Below the pieces are notes generated by a model. It worked only from the letters and a program-made list of their open reading frames with translations. It ran no database searches and was not told where the DNA came from. Below, one piece after another: positions 1 to 9,834 of a stretch of DNA of 64,000 nt (the stretch's first letter is position 1; the number at the start of each line of letters is the position of its first letter). The DNA is taken from assembly GCA_017434885.1 (NCBI GenBank), contig JAFSGE010000045.1, forward strand, positions 1 to 64,000, written 5' to 3'. The position numbers and the translations under genes were made by a program. Source of the DNA: Lachnospiraceae bacterium (GTDB lineage: Bacteria; Bacillota; Clostridia; Lachnospirales; Lachnospiraceae).

Positions 1-2
1 GA

Positions 3-854
3 ATCATCATTGAACGTGTCACAGGTCACCGTGTAAAAAACCTGATTATTGAATCCCAGAAATCCCTTAAGGGAATCAATGTGGACAAACGGGGCATCCG
101 TATGGACCTTTACTCCATGGAGAAGGACATGTCAAAGGAAAACTGTCTGCTCAGAAGCTACGACATTGAACCCAATAATTATTACGAAAAAGACTTACCC
201 AGAAGAAACCGGTATTACCAGTCCCTGATGGATACCAAGCTGCTTCCCTCAGGCGCCGGTTATGAAAAGCTGCCGGATGTGACCACCATATGGATATTAC
301 CCTATGACCCTTTTGGGGATGACCGGATGCTTTATACCGTCAGAAACGTAGTGGCAGAGAATGAAAAACTGGTATATAATGATGGTGTCCGCAAGATATT
401 CCTTTATACCAAAGGAACGAAAGGCGGCAGTCCCAAACTAAAAAATTTACTTAACTATATGGAAAATACACGGAAGGAAAATGCCGTGGATGAGGAGTTA
501 CAGCAGATACAGAACATTGTGGATGAAGTAAAGTGTAGTGATGAAGAGAGGACACGCTATATGAAGGTATATGGAGTGATTGATTACGAAAAACGTGACA
601 GCTATGAAGCCGGACATGCTGCCGGACATGCCGAAGGTCACACTGCCGGACGTGCTATCGGCGAAGTTGAGGGTCATGAGAAAAAACTGATAGAACAGGT
701 CTGTCGGAAAATCACAAAGGGAAAAGAAGTGGCGCAGATAGCTGATGAACTGGAAGAGGATGAAAGTATCATTCAAAAGATTTATGATGTTGCGATTGCC
801 TTCGCACCTGACTTTGATGCTACCAAGATATATCATATACTGCACACCAAATAA
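3..854 (+). CDS. Rpn family PD-(D/E)XK nuclease / putative transposase, 5'-truncated by window edge
   Basis: The frame is open from base 3, so the gene begins before the window; the GTG at 81 is internal. The readable part contains ERVTGHRVKN and later GINVDKRGIRMDLYSME, the pattern of the Rpn/COG3464 family (PD-(D/E)XK recombination-promoting nuclease, often labelled transposase). The upstream nuclease residues are off-window. Residues near 600-670 bp form a short-period Gly/His repeat (AGHAAGHAEGHTAGRA) typical of the variable C-terminal tail of this family. The last ~70 residues look helical and HTH-like (EVAQIADELEEDESIIQKIY). Family members are usually multicopy and may act in DNA cleavage or recombination; the biological role is inferred. 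No operon link to tig: a 160-bp gap with its own promoter follows. Confidence 0.75.
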   Translation: MIIERVTGHRVKNLIIESQKSLKGINVDKRGIRMDLYSMEKDMSKENCLLRSYDIEPNNYYEKDLPRRNRYYQSLMDTKLLPSGAGYEKLPDVTTIWILPYDPFGDDRMLYTVRNVVAENEKLVYNDGVRKIFLYTKGTKGGSPKLKNLLNYMENTRKENAVDEELQQIQNIVDEVKCSDEERTRYMKVYGVIDYEKRDSYEAGHAAGHAEGHTAGRAIGEVEGHEKKLIEQVCRKITKGKEVAQIADELEEDESIIQKIYDVAIAFAPDFDATKIYHILHTK

Positions 855-911
855 AATACGCTGAACATAAGACCTCTGACAAAGAGCACAGCAATTCAAG
901 TACAAAAAACG

Positions 912-941
912 CTGGCAATTTCTGCAATCTTATGCTATAAT
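912..941 (+). promoter_or_regulatory. Extended -10 promoter upstream of tig
   Basis: TGC-TATAAT at 933-941 is a perfect -10 with the extended TG. The -35 region (around 912-918, TGGCAAT) is weak, as is common with extended -10 promoters. It lies about 70 bp before the tig start. Confidence 0.6.
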
Positions 942-1016
942 CGTAAAATGACTGTGAGTATGCAAAAATGTAAGCAGTAATAACATTAAAGATATATTTA
1001 AGGAGGATGTACCAGA

Positions 1017-2303
1017 ATGAGCGTACAGGTAGAAAAATTAGAAAAGAACATGGCGAAACTTACTATCGAAGTTTCCGCAGAAGAATTAGAAAAAGCCATT
1101 GAGGATGCTTACCAGAAAAACAAAAATAAAATCAGCGTTCCCGGTTTCAGAAAGGGTAAAGTACCCCGTCAGATGATTGAAAGAATGTACGGAAAGGAAA
1201 TCTTTTACGAAGATGCTGCAAATGCTCTCATTCCCGGTGCATACGAAAAAGCACTTGATGAATGTGAAGAAGATATCGTTTCTTCACCTTCCATCGATGT
1301 AGTTCAGATTGAAGCAGGCAAGCCTTTTATTTTCACAGCAGAGGTTGCCCTTAAGCCTGAAGTAAAGCTTGGTAAGTACAAAGGCGTTAAGGTAGAAAAA
1401 GCAGACATCACTGTAACAGATGAAGAAGTAGATGCTGAAATTAACAGAGAAAGAGAAAACAATGCGAGAAATATCGAAGTAACTGACAGAGCTGTAAAAG
1501 ACGGTGATATGACAGTAATCGATTTCGAAGGATTTGTAGATGAAGTTGCATTTGAAGGCGGTAAGGGAGAAAATTATCCTCTTACAATCGGTTCCGGCGC
1601 ATTTATTCCCGGATTCGAGGAGCAGCTGGTAGGTGCTGAAATCGGCAAAGAAGTTGAAGTAAACGTAACCTTCCCCGAAGATTACCATGCAGAAGACTTA
1701 AAGGGTAAAGCCGCAGTATTCAAATGTACCGTAAAAGAAATTAAAGAGAAAGAGCTTCCTGCACTTGATGATGAATTTGCAGCAGAAGTTTCCGAATTTG
1801 ATACTCTTGCAGAATACAAAGCAGATGTAAAGGGTAAACTTGAAGAAAAGAAAGCAAAAGAAGCAAAAGACGCCAAGGAAGCTGCCGTAATCGAAGCAAT
1901 CGTTAAGGATTCAGAAATGGAAATTCCCGAAGCTATGCTTGAAACACAGCAGAGACAGATGGTAGACGAGTTTGCACAGAGAATTCAGATGCAGGGTCTT
2001 TCCATGGAACAGTACTTCCAGTTCACAGGTGCTACTTATGAGCAGATGATTGAACAGGTTAAGCCTCAGGCTGAAAAGAGAATCCAGTCAAGACTGGTAC
2101 TTGAAGCAATCGTTAAGGCTGAAAATATTGTAGCTACCGACGAAGATTACGAAGAAGAATTAAAGGTAATGGCTGAAGCATATCAGATGGAAGTAGAAAA
2201 GGTAAAAGAACTTCTTCCCGAAAAGAGTGCTGAGCAGATTAAGAAAGATATCGCTGTAAGAAAAGCAGCAGAATTTGCAGTAGAAAACGCAAAAGAAAAA
2301 TAA
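1017..2303 (+). CDS. tig: Trigger factor, ribosome-associated chaperone and peptidyl-prolyl isomerase
   Basis: The 428-residue length is normal for trigger factor. The N-terminal ribosome-binding domain carries the signature VPGFRKGKVPRQMIE (about residues 41-55). The FKBP-type isomerase domain follows (about 150-235, with GDMTVIDFEGFVDEVAFEGG and IPGFEEQLVG). A helical, Lys/Glu-rich C-terminal chaperone domain completes it. The protein docks beside the ribosomal exit tunnel and shields nascent chains. The start is set by AGGAGG at 1001-1006, 10 bases ahead of the ATG. It is the first gene of the tig-clpP-clpX-lon group, an order widespread in bacteria, but a terminator separates it from clpP. 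Confidence 0.97.
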   Translation: MSVQVEKLEKNMAKLTIEVSAEELEKAIEDAYQKNKNKISVPGFRKGKVPRQMIERMYGKEIFYEDAANALIPGAYEKALDECEEDIVSSPSIDVVQIEAGKPFIFTAEVALKPEVKLGKYKGVKVEKADITVTDEEVDAEINRERENNARNIEVTDRAVKDGDMTVIDFEGFVDEVAFEGGKGENYPLTIGSGAFIPGFEEQLVGAEIGKEVEVNVTFPEDYHAEDLKGKAAVFKCTVKEIKEKELPALDDEFAAEVSEFDTLAEYKADVKGKLEEKKAKEAKDAKEAAVIEAIVKDSEMEIPEAMLETQQRQMVDEFAQRIQMQGLSMEQYFQFTGATYEQMIEQVKPQAEKRIQSRLVLEAIVKAENIVATDEDYEEELKVMAEAYQMEVEKVKELLPEKSAEQIKKDIAVRKAAEFAVENAKEK

Positions 2304-2347
2304 GTATAAAGAAACATTAATTTTCTATTAATAAAGCAGTAAATTGA

Positions 2348-2376
2348 TTGCAAACAAAGCACCCATGAATTATGAT
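2348..2376 (+). promoter_or_regulatory. Probable clpP promoter overlapping the tig terminator
   Basis: TTGCAA (2348-2353), a 17-bp spacer and TATGAT (2371-2376). The -10 box sits in the hairpin of the tig terminator. No CtsR-type tandem heptad was recognised here. Confidence 0.45.
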
Positions 2377-2406
2377 AAAAAAGGTTATAATTCATGGGAG
2401 TTTTTT
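2362..2406 (+). terminator. Intrinsic terminator after tig
   Basis: A perfect 12-bp stem, CCCATGAATTAT (2362-2373) with ATAATTCATGGG (2387-2398), is followed by AGTTTTTT. Confidence 0.85.
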
Positions 2407-2432
2407 GCACAATATAGAAAGGTGGATATATT

Positions 2433-3020
2433 ATGGCAATGATACCTTATGTCATAGAGCAGACAAGTCGCGGAGAACGTTCTTACGATATTTATTCCAG
2501 ACTTTTAAAAGAGAGAATTATTTTCCTTGGAGAGGAAGTAAACGAGACAACAGCAAGTCTTGTTGTGGCACAGATGCTGTTTTTGGAAGCGGAAGACCCT
2601 GAAAAGGATATTCATTTTTATATTAACAGTCCCGGCGGAAGTGTGACTGCAGGTATGGCAATTTATGATACCATGCAGTATATCAAGTGTGATGTATCCA
2701 CATACTGTATGGGTATGGCGGCAAGTATGGGCGCTTTCCTTCTTGCAGGCGGAACCAAGGGTAAGAGACTGGCTCTTCCCAATGCTGAAATTATGATTCA
2801 TCAGCCTCTTGGCGGTGCTCAGGGACAGGCAACCGAAATTGAAATTGCAGCAAGACATATTTTGCAGACCAAGGCAAAATTAAACAGAATGCTTGCAGAA
2901 AATACAGGCAAGGATATTGAAGTAATTGCAGCAGATACCGAAAGAGATAACTGGATGAGCGCAGAAGAAGCAAAAGCTTACGGTCTGATTGACAGAGTGG
3001 TAGGTAAGCGAGGCGAATAA
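2433..3020 (+). CDS. clpP: ATP-dependent Clp protease proteolytic subunit
   Basis: The 195-residue protein is the serine peptidase that forms the double-ring ClpP chamber and pairs with the ClpX made from the next gene. The catalytic triad is visible: Ser98 in GMAASMGAF, His123 in MIHQPLGG, and Asp172 in TERDNWMS. The oxyanion/strand motif [16 protein letters not shown] is intact. The start ATG is preceded by AAAGGTGG at a normal distance. clpX begins 62 bp downstream, so the two are probably co-transcribed. The protease degrades SsrA-tagged, misfolded and regulatory proteins in the cytoplasm. Confidence 0.98.
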   Translation: MAMIPYVIEQTSRGERSYDIYSRLLKERIIFLGEEVNETTASLVVAQMLFLEAEDPEKDIHFYINSPGGSVTAGMAIYDTMQYIKCDVSTYCMGMAASMGAFLLAGGTKGKRLALPNAEIMIHQPLGGAQGQATEIEIAARHILQTKAKLNRMLAENTGKDIEVIAADTERDNWMSAEEAKAYGLIDRVVGKRGE

Positions 3021-3082
3021 GCGATTGAGTTGTTTGTGCGGTCATTTTGTGTGCAATAAAGTAAATGACGTAGAGGTGGGAA

Positions 3083-4336
3083 ATGGCAGGAAAAAATTCT
3101 GACAACATCAGATGCTCCTTTTGTAATAAAAAGCAGGACCAGGTTCGTAAAATGATTGCCGGTCCGGCAGGAGTTTATATTTGCGATGAATGTGTAGAAA
3201 TCTGTGCAGATATCGTCGAGGAAGAAATTGAAGAAATGCAGGACGAAGAGGAACTGGAAATCAATCTGCTTAAGCCGGTTGAAATCAAGAATTTTTTGGA
3301 TGATTATGTAATCGGTCAGGATGAGGCCAAGAAGGTACTCGCAGTTTCTGTATACAATCATTATAAGAGAGTAATGGCGCCCAAAGGGATGGATGAAGTG
3401 GAACTCCAGAAGAGTAACATTATCATGATCGGACCTACCGGTTCCGGTAAGACCTACTTAGCGCAGACTCTGGCAAAGATTATCAATGTGCCGTTTGCGA
3501 TTGCAGATGCGACCACACTGACAGAGGCCGGTTACGTGGGTGAGGATGTGGAGAACATTCTTTTGAAGCTTATTCAGGCAGCTGATTACGACGTGGAAAG
3601 AGCACAGCTCGGCATTATTTATATTGATGAAATTGATAAAATTACCAAGAAGAGTGAAAATGTATCTATTACCAGAGACGTTTCCGGTGAAGGCGTGCAG
3701 CAGGCACTTCTTAAAATTATTGAAGGAACTGTGGCAAGTGTACCTCCTCAGGGAGGCAGAAAGCATCCTCATCAGGAACTGATTCAGGTAGATACTACCA
3801 ATATTCTGTTTATTTGCAGCGGTGCATTTGACGGACTTGAAAAAATTGTTGAGAACAGATTGAACCGTAATTCCATCGGTTTTGATGCAGAGATTGCAAC
3901 CAAAGAGAATAAGGAAATCAGTGCGCTTCTTAAAGAAGTGACACCGCAGGATTTGGTGAAGTTCGGTCTGATTCCTGAATTTGTAGGTCGTGTGCCTATT
4001 AATGTATCTTTGCAGGGACTGGATGAAGAAGCACTTATCCGTATTTTGAAGGAGCCTAAGAGTGCACTGATAAAGCAGTACCAAAAGCTGTTTGACTTGG
4101 ACGGAGTGATTCTTACGTTTGAAGATGAAGCGGTGGAAGCGATTGCAAAGCAGGCTTTTGAGAGAAAGACAGGTGCAAGAGGACTTCGTTCCATCATGGA
4201 AAAAGTCATGATGGATATTATGTATCAGATACCTTCTGATGAAACAATTAAAGAATGTGTCATTACCAAGGGCGCAGTGGAAGGTACCAGCGAACCTTTG
4301 CTGATACATCATGAATCTATGCGCAAAGCGAGATAA
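3083..4336 (+). CDS. clpX: ClpX, AAA+ unfoldase of the ClpXP protease
   Basis: The 417-residue protein has the ClpX hallmark: an N-terminal zinc-binding domain CSFCNKKQ...ICDECVEIC (four Cys, about residues 11-36), then an AAA+ module. Walker A is GPTGSGKT (about 116-123), Walker [11 protein letters not shown], and sensor 2 lies in the [15 protein letters not shown] helix. It unfolds tagged substrates and threads them into ClpP. GAGGTGGG sits just before the ATG. A GC-rich terminator follows directly, separating it from lon. Length and all motifs are normal. Confidence 0.98.
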   Translation: MAGKNSDNIRCSFCNKKQDQVRKMIAGPAGVYICDECVEICADIVEEEIEEMQDEEELEINLLKPVEIKNFLDDYVIGQDEAKKVLAVSVYNHYKRVMAPKGMDEVELQKSNIIMIGPTGSGKTYLAQTLAKIINVPFAIADATTLTEAGYVGEDVENILLKLIQAADYDVERAQLGIIYIDEIDKITKKSENVSITRDVSGEGVQQALLKIIEGTVASVPPQGGRKHPHQELIQVDTTNILFICSGAFDGLEKIVENRLNRNSIGFDAEIATKENKEISALLKEVTPQDLVKFGLIPEFVGRVPINVSLQGLDEEALIRILKEPKSALIKQYQKLFDLDGVILTFEDEAVEAIAKQAFERKTGARGLRSIMEKVMMDIMYQIPSDETIKECVITKGAVEGTSEPLLIHHESMRKAR

Positions 4337-4340
4337 TAAG

Positions 4341-4372
4341 ACGCCGCCTTTATTTGGCGGCGTTTGTGTTTT
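4341..4372 (+). terminator. Intrinsic terminator between clpX and lon
   Basis: ACGCCGCC (4341-4348) pairs with GGCGGCGT (4356-4363) across a 7-nt loop; TTGTGTTTT follows. It may only partly separate clpX from lon, because no lon promoter is seen between the hairpin and the lon RBS. Confidence 0.75.
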
Positions 4373-4383
4373 GGAGAAGAACT

Positions 4384-6756
4384 ATGAGTGAAAACAACAG
4401 TGTTGAAAACAATAAATTAATGCCGGCAGTTGCCCTTCGCGGGATGACCGTACTGCCCGGTGCCATTATTCATTTTGATTTAAACCGCCAAAAATCCATT
4501 ACTGCTATCGAACAGGCAATGATGGCGGGAGGCAGAATTTTTTTGGTGACACAGAGAGATATGGAGGAGAAAAATCCTTCTTATGAACAGCTGTATCACA
4601 TGGGAACCGTTGCGGTAATTAAGCAGATTACCAAGTTGCCGAACCATGTCATCAGAGTGCTTGTGGAAGGTGTTGTGCGTGCCCGTTTCCTTGGCTCTGC
4701 GGATGAAAATAACGGATTTATTCTTGCTCAGGTGTGTGAAGTTACGAAGGATGAGGAATTTGATTATTCTTTCAGTGAAGAAGAACGTAAAGTGGAAGAA
4801 CAGGCAATGCTCAGACAGCTTAAGGAGTATTTTGCCCAGTATGCCTCTTTTTATCCGAAAATGGGGCAAAACGCGGTGAAGCGTTATGCGGACATTCAGG
4901 AGATTGGCAGTCTTATCGACCAGATTACCACCAATATGCCATGGGATTACACACAAAAGCAAAAAGTTCTTGAGAGTGTGCCTTTGCAGGAGCGGTATGA
5001 GGTGATTTGCAGCATTTTGGTTAATGATATTGAAGTTGCCAGAATTAAAACTGACCTTGCACAGAAAATTAAGGGAAAAGTAGAGAAGAATCAAAAAGAA
5101 TATCTGCTCAGAGAACAGCTTCACTACATAAAAGAAGAACTGGGAGAAGGCGGACCTTATTCCGATGCAGACCAGTTTGAAAAGGCAGTGGAAGAACTGC
5201 AGGCGAAGGATGAAGTAAAAGAAAAAATCAGAAAAGAGATTGCGCGTTTTAAGCGTTTATCCCCCAATAGCTCAGAAAGCTCCGTGGAGAGAGCTTACAT
5301 AGAGACACTTTTGGAACTTCCGTGGGATGTGGCTTCACAGGATAATGAAAGCATGAAACGGGCAGAGGAGGTTCTTGACAGGGAGCATTACGGACTTGAG
5401 AAAGTAAAAGAGCGCATTTTGGAATTTCTGGCAGTACGCTGTCTGACCAAGAAAGGCGACAGCCCGATACTTTGCCTTGTGGGACCTCCCGGAACCGGTA
5501 AAACATCAATTGCCAGAAGCGTTGCTGAGGCATTAAACAAAAAATATGTACGAATCTGCCTTGGCGGCGTGCGTGATGAGGCAGAAATCAGAGGACACCG
5601 CAAGACTTATGTAGGTGCCATGCCGGGGCGTATTGTTGCAGGAATCAGGCAGGCAGGGGTTAAAAATCCTCTGATGCTTTTGGATGAAATTGACAAAGTG
5701 AGCAATGACTATAAAGGGGACACCTTCTCTGCACTTTTGGAAGTGCTTGACAGTGAGCAGAATGTGAGGTTCAGAGACCATTATGTGGAAGTGCCTATTG
5801 ATTTATCGGAGGTACTTTTCATTGCTACGGCAAACACCACCCAAACCATACCAAGGCCCCTTCTTGACCGTATGGAAGTGATAGAGGTCAACAGCTACAC
5901 GGAAAATGAAAAGTTTCATATTGCGAAGGAACATTTGCTGTTAAAGCAGCTTCAGAAGAACGGTCTTACCGGGAAAATGCTGACCATCAGAGACAGTGCG
6001 CTGAAGAATATTATCACATATTACACCAAGGAAGCCGGTGTGCGTAATTTAGAGCGTAAAATCGGAGATATTTGCCGGAAAGCCGCAAGGGAAATTTTGC
6101 AGGCAAAAGAAGAGGGGGCGGAGATTCCCAAAATCAGTGTGACCTCTTCCAATTTGGAAAAATACCTTGGCAAGAAGAAATATTCTCTCGATAAGGCAAA
6201 CAAAAAGCCGGAGATTGGAATCGTGCGTGGACTTGCATGGACCAGTGTGGGTGGTGATACATTGCAGATAGAAGTAAACCGTATGCCCGGTAAGGGAGAA
6301 ATTGAACTGACGGGGCAAATGGGCGATGTAATGAAAGAATCTGCAATGATTGCCATGAGTTATGTGCGTTCGATTGGAAGTGAATATGGTATCAAACAGG
6401 AAGTGTTTAAGGAAAATGATTTTCATATCCATATTCCGGAAGGCGCCGTTCCCAAAGACGGTCCCAGTGCAGGTATTACCATGGCAACAGCATTATTTTC
6501 CGCTGTAACACAAAAAGCAGTGCGCAGCGATATTGCAATGACCGGCGAAGTGACCTTAAGAGGCCGTGCCCTTCCTATCGGTGGTTTGAAGGAAAAGATT
6601 TTGGCTGCCAAAATGGCGGGAATCAAAGAAGTGCTTGTACCGGTAGAGAATAAAAAAGATATTGAAGAGATATCGGAGGAAATCAAAGACGGACTTGTTA
6701 TTACTTATGTAAAAGATATGAAAGAAGTGCTTTCTCATGCCTTGACAGAAAAGTAA
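4384..6756 (+). CDS. lon: Lon ATP-dependent serine protease
   Basis: A LonA protease of 790 residues counted from ATG 4384. An in-frame TTG at 4354 lies inside the terminator hairpin and lacks an RBS, while GGAGAAG (4373-4379) fits the ATG. The N-terminal substrate-binding domain starts [15 protein letters not shown]. Walker A is GPPGTGKT (367-374) and Walker [13 protein letters not shown]. The proteolytic dyad is Ser695 in [10 protein letters not shown] and the Lys of GGLKEK (about 738). Lon degrades damaged and regulatory proteins in the cytoplasm. It follows clpPX, and the group is a general protein quality-control cluster. engB starts 64 bp later. Confidence 0.98.
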   Translation: MSENNSVENNKLMPAVALRGMTVLPGAIIHFDLNRQKSITAIEQAMMAGGRIFLVTQRDMEEKNPSYEQLYHMGTVAVIKQITKLPNHVIRVLVEGVVRARFLGSADENNGFILAQVCEVTKDEEFDYSFSEEERKVEEQAMLRQLKEYFAQYASFYPKMGQNAVKRYADIQEIGSLIDQITTNMPWDYTQKQKVLESVPLQERYEVICSILVNDIEVARIKTDLAQKIKGKVEKNQKEYLLREQLHYIKEELGEGGPYSDADQFEKAVEELQAKDEVKEKIRKEIARFKRLSPNSSESSVERAYIETLLELPWDVASQDNESMKRAEEVLDREHYGLEKVKERILEFLAVRCLTKKGDSPILCLVGPPGTGKTSIARSVAEALNKKYVRICLGGVRDEAEIRGHRKTYVGAMPGRIVAGIRQAGVKNPLMLLDEIDKVSNDYKGDTFSALLEVLDSEQNVRFRDHYVEVPIDLSEVLFIATANTTQTIPRPLLDRMEVIEVNSYTENEKFHIAKEHLLLKQLQKNGLTGKMLTIRDSALKNIITYYTKEAGVRNLERKIGDICRKAAREILQAKEEGAEIPKISVTSSNLEKYLGKKKYSLDKANKKPEIGIVRGLAWTSVGGDTLQIEVNRMPGKGEIELTGQMGDVMKESAMIAMSYVRSIGSEYGIKQEVFKENDFHIHIPEGAVPKDGPSAGITMATALFSAVTQKAVRSDIAMTGEVTLRGRALPIGGLKEKILAAKMAGIKEVLVPVENKKDIEEISEEIKDGLVITYVKDMKEVLSHALTEK

Positions 6757-6820
6757 GCATGTTTGCAAAGTGACTGTGGCAGGAGGGGAATATCTGCCAT
6801 GGTGATGAGGTGATAAAAAT

Positions 6821-7429
6821 ATGATTATTAAAAATGTAAATCTGGAAACAGTATGTGGTATTACCAGTAAGCTACCCGACAATCCTTATATGGAATTTGC
6901 TTTTGCGGGAAAAAGTAACGTGGGGAAATCTTCCCTGATTAATGGGCTTATGAACCGTAAGGCACTGGCAAGAACCAGTGCACAGCCCGGAAAAACACAG
7001 ACAATTAATTTTTACAATATCAATGATGCCCTTTATTTTGTGGATTTACCCGGTTACGGCTATGCAAAAGCGAATGAAGAGGTAAAGGCGAAATGGGGAA
7101 AAATGATTGAAAATTATCTCCATAAATCAAAACAGCTTAAAGCGGTATTTTTGCTGATTGACATCCGCCATGAGCCTTCGGGAAACGACAGACTGATGTA
7201 TGACTGGATTTTAAAGCAGGGATTCCAGCCAATTATTATAGCAACTAAGCTTGATAAGATTAACAGAAGTCAGGTGCAGAAGCATGTTAAAATGATTCGG
7301 GAAGGATTGAAAGTAAAGTCGGGAACCATTGTTATTCCGTATTCTGCGCAGACCAAGCAGGGAAGAGATGAAATTTATGAGCTGATTGATTCTTATTTAG
7401 AGGATGAGGCGGAAAAAACGGAAGTTTAG
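6821..7429 (+). CDS. engB: Ribosome biogenesis GTP-binding protein EngB/YsxC
   Basis: The 202-residue TRAFAC-class GTPase shows G1 GKSNVGKSSL, switch-region T in RTSAQPGKTQTINFY, G3 DLPGYGYA, and G4 TKLDK. It is essential for late 50S assembly in Bacillus and Escherichia coli. The lon-engB adjacency is conserved in many Firmicutes. The ATG at 6821 is preceded by GAGGTG. A stronger Shine-Dalgarno, AGGAGGGG (6781-6788), lies further upstream and would instead serve a 4-codon reading frame at 6799-6813. The stop codon overlaps an alternative GTG of the next gene. Confidence 0.97.
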   Translation: MIIKNVNLETVCGITSKLPDNPYMEFAFAGKSNVGKSSLINGLMNRKALARTSAQPGKTQTINFYNINDALYFVDLPGYGYAKANEEVKAKWGKMIENYLHKSKQLKAVFLLIDIRHEPSGNDRLMYDWILKQGFQPIIIATKLDKINRSQVQKHVKMIREGLKVKSGTIVIPYSAQTKQGRDEIYELIDSYLEDEAEKTEV

Positions 7430-7449
7430 TGTGGAAAGAAAGTGGGAAT

Positions 7450-8661
7450 ATGAAACAGGGACAAGTAAAAACATATTTGAAGGTTTTTGTGAATCTGGGA
7501 ATTATGCTTGCGCTGATTCTGGGATGTATTTTTATATTGCCGAGAGTGATTGTGTATTTCATGCCGTTTGTGATTGGATGGATAATTGCCATGATTGCAA
7601 GTCCTCTCGTGAGATTTTTTGAAAAGTCACTAAAGATAAAAAGAAAAGCAGGTTCTGCATTTGTAATTATTGCGGTAATTGCGCTTGTAATTTTGGTGGG
7701 ATATTTTGCCGGTTCGTGGATAGTAGAGCAGATAGTTCATTTTTCTGATGATATTCCTGTTTTGCTGGAATCCATAAAGAGTGAGCTTGCCGAAGTGGGG
7801 CAGAAGCTTTCCGGTGCATATGCATACCTGCCAAAGGAAGTGCAGAATACGCTGAGTAGTCTGGCAGGAGGGGTTCAGGAATACGCAGGAGGATTTATGG
7901 AAAGCGCCGGTGAACCTACATTGGAAGCGTTGGGCCGGTTTGCCCAAAGTCTGCCCAATATTCTGATTGCAACGATTATGAGCCTTTTATTTGCGTATTT
8001 TTATGTTGCGGACAGGGATTATGTGCGTAATTTGGCATCGAAGCTGTTGCCTATGGCAATTATCGAACGGTTTGACATGATAAAGAGAAGCTTCTCCAGA
8101 GCAGTAGGCGGCTATTTTAAGGCGCAGTTCAAAATTGAAGTTTGGATGTATTTGCTTTTGGCAATCGGTTTCACCATTTTGGATGTAAACTATGCGTTTA
8201 TTATTGCAATCGGTGTGGCGATTCTCGATTTACTTCCTTTTTTCGGAACGGGAACCGTGTTGCTTCCCTGGGCAGCAATCAAATTTTTAAGCGGTAATTA
8301 TACTGTATTTATCGGTTTGCTGATTATCTGGGGCGTGGGACAGCTTGCGAGACAGATTATTCAGCCTAAGATTGTGGGGGATTCTGTGGGGCTTGCGCCG
8401 ATACCCACCATAGTTCTTTTGTATGTAGGATATAAGGCGGCCGGAGTTATCGGTATGATTATTGCTGTTCCTATCGGAATTATTGTGGTGAATATGTATG
8501 AAGAAGGTGTATTTGATACTACCATTAACAGCTTGAAAGTACTTTATGCGGGAATCAGTAATTTCCGTCATCTGACAGAGGAAGACATGTTGGAAGTGGA
8601 AAAATACAGACAAGCAGAGGAAAGAAGAAGTGAAGAACGCAGAAACAGAAAAGAAAAATAA
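7450..8661 (+). CDS. ytvI: AI-2E/PerM family membrane protein, probable sporulation protein YtvI
   Basis: The 403-residue polytopic membrane protein belongs to the AI-2E transporter/PerM family. Hydrophobic segments occur at about residues 11-30, 35-55, 68-90, 175-195, 240-280 and 300-365. The motif YTVFIGLLIIWGVGQLARQIIQPKIVG matches the conserved family region QxxQPxIxG. ATG 7450 is preferred over the GTG at 7429, which overlaps the engB stop and has no RBS. Bacillus YtvI is expressed in sporulation and its transport role is unproven. The C-terminus is a charged Glu/Arg tail. Function here is assigned at family level only. Confidence 0.8.
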   Translation: MKQGQVKTYLKVFVNLGIMLALILGCIFILPRVIVYFMPFVIGWIIAMIASPLVRFFEKSLKIKRKAGSAFVIIAVIALVILVGYFAGSWIVEQIVHFSDDIPVLLESIKSELAEVGQKLSGAYAYLPKEVQNTLSSLAGGVQEYAGGFMESAGEPTLEALGRFAQSLPNILIATIMSLLFAYFYVADRDYVRNLASKLLPMAIIERFDMIKRSFSRAVGGYFKAQFKIEVWMYLLLAIGFTILDVNYAFIIAIGVAILDLLPFFGTGTVLLPWAAIKFLSGNYTVFIGLLIIWGVGQLARQIIQPKIVGDSVGLAPIPTIVLLYVGYKAAGVIGMIIAVPIGIIVVNMYEEGVFDTTINSLKVLYAGISNFRHLTEEDMLEVEKYRQAEERRSEERRNRKEK

Positions 8662-8672
8662 GTTTAAAAAAG

Positions 8673-8698
8673 AAAAAAGCCTTAATTGCTTAAGGCTT
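8673..8698 (-). terminator. Terminator of the diguanylate cyclase gene (also faces ytvI)
   Basis: AAGCCTTAA (8677-8685) pairs with TTAAGGCTT (8690-8698) around a TTGC loop. Read on the minus strand the hairpin is followed by TTTTTTCTTTTTT. The stem overlaps the stop codon of the minus-strand gene. Confidence 0.75.
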
Positions 8699-9742
8699 CA
8701 TTTCGGGAGTAACTACGATATTTTTACCGCAACGTTTGCCGTAGTACATTCGTTTGTCGGCAAGTCGGATTAATTCGTTGATATCTTTTGATTCACAGGT
8801 GTGGCTCATTCCGAAGGTCATGGTGACATTCAGGTTATGCCGCTGATAGGTAAATGTTGTTGCGGCAATCGCTTCTCTGATTTGTTCAATCAGCTTGATG
8901 CCGTCAGGCATCTTGTAGAAGGGAAGCATGATAACAAATTCTTCACCACCCCAACGGCAAATGGTGATATCCTCTTTACAATGGGAAGTCATAATTCCGG
9001 CGATGCCGGACAAGATAATGTCACCGCAATCGTGTCCGTAAGTATCATTAATGTGTTTGAAATTATCAATATCACACAGGACAATAATAATTGGAATATG
9101 CCCCACAATAAGTTCTTTGTACGTGGTAAGAAGATGGGTTCTGGTCCAAAGCTTTGTCAGGGTATCGTGATTTACCATATCCTGCAACATGGTATTGTTT
9201 TCGGTCAGTGTCTGCTGGGTATGAACCGCAGATACTTTGGAAATAAAAGCGGCATAAACCATCAGTGTAAAAGTTGCCGCACTGTTAAACAGGTAAAAGA
9301 AAGAAGTATAATTATCAATACCTGCGTAAGCCGGTTCATTATGTAAGGTATATATCTTAAGTGTAAAGAAAACAATTATTTCCATCAGGGAAAACAGATA
9401 AGGAACAAATTTATTTTTGAAAGGGCAGAAATATACTACGGAGGCTAAGGCTATTAAGTAAAGCGGAAAGCCGAAATTCCAGCCCAGATAATACGTACTG
9501 ACTATAACGTAAAAACAGATTTCGAAGTGTACCAGAACAACGGTTGCCCGGTAATGGTTCAGCTTTGGAAGACGATAAACTGCCGCATAAAAGCATACAC
9601 TGAAAATATTGTAAATAATCAGTGGCTTAAAGGCGAGACCTGCGAATATGCAAACAAACACAATATGGGCAAGGAACGCCAAAAGAATTATCTTGCCGTA
9701 AACTTGCTGAATGCTGTTTTTTGAGTTATAGTTATCTTGCAT
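8690..9742 (-). CDS. Membrane-bound diguanylate cyclase (GGDEF domain)
   Basis: The 350-residue protein has about six N-terminal hydrophobic segments (residues 15-180) and a C-terminal GGDEF domain (about 190-345). The active-site signature is RWGGEEF, a functional variant of GGDEF, preceded by DIDNFKHINDTYGHDCGD. It should make cyclic di-GMP from two GTP at the membrane. No RxxD inhibitory I-site is seen at the usual place before GGEEF. AGGAGGA lies 6-7 bases before the ATG. It is transcribed convergently with ytvI and divergently from the dehydrogenase gene. The N-terminal sensor is not a named domain I can recognise. Confidence 0.9.
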   Translation of the reverse strand: MQDNYNSKNSIQQVYGKIILLAFLAHIVFVCIFAGLAFKPLIIYNIFSVCFYAAVYRLPKLNHYRATVVLVHFEICFYVIVSTYYLGWNFGFPLYLIALASVVYFCPFKNKFVPYLFSLMEIIVFFTLKIYTLHNEPAYAGIDNYTSFFYLFNSAATFTLMVYAAFISKVSAVHTQQTLTENNTMLQDMVNHDTLTKLWTRTHLLTTYKELIVGHIPIIIVLCDIDNFKHINDTYGHDCGDIILSGIAGIMTSHCKEDITICRWGGEEFVIMLPFYKMPDGIKLIEQIREAIAATTFTYQRHNLNVTMTFGMSHTCESKDINELIRLADKRMYYGKRCGKNIVVTPEMKP

Positions 9743-9780
9743 AGGTGTCCTCCTGACAGTGGTACTTAATACCTATTATC

Positions 9781-9809
9781 AGTATACAATTTATAATAAG
9801 AAATGTAAA
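9781..9809 (-). promoter_or_regulatory. Promoter of the diguanylate cyclase gene
   Basis: On the minus strand TTTACA (9809-9804), a 17-bp spacer and TATACT (9786-9781) lie about 40 bp before the ATG. Confidence 0.55.
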
Positions 9810-9834
9810 CAAATTTTAATAAAGGATGAGAAAA

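Noticed and set aside
3458-4312. 284-codon minus-strand frame within clpX
   Set aside because: It mirrors the clpX codons and has no recognisable domain.
4354-4383. Upstream TTG start for lon
   Set aside because: It lies in the 3' arm of the clpX terminator hairpin and has no RBS.
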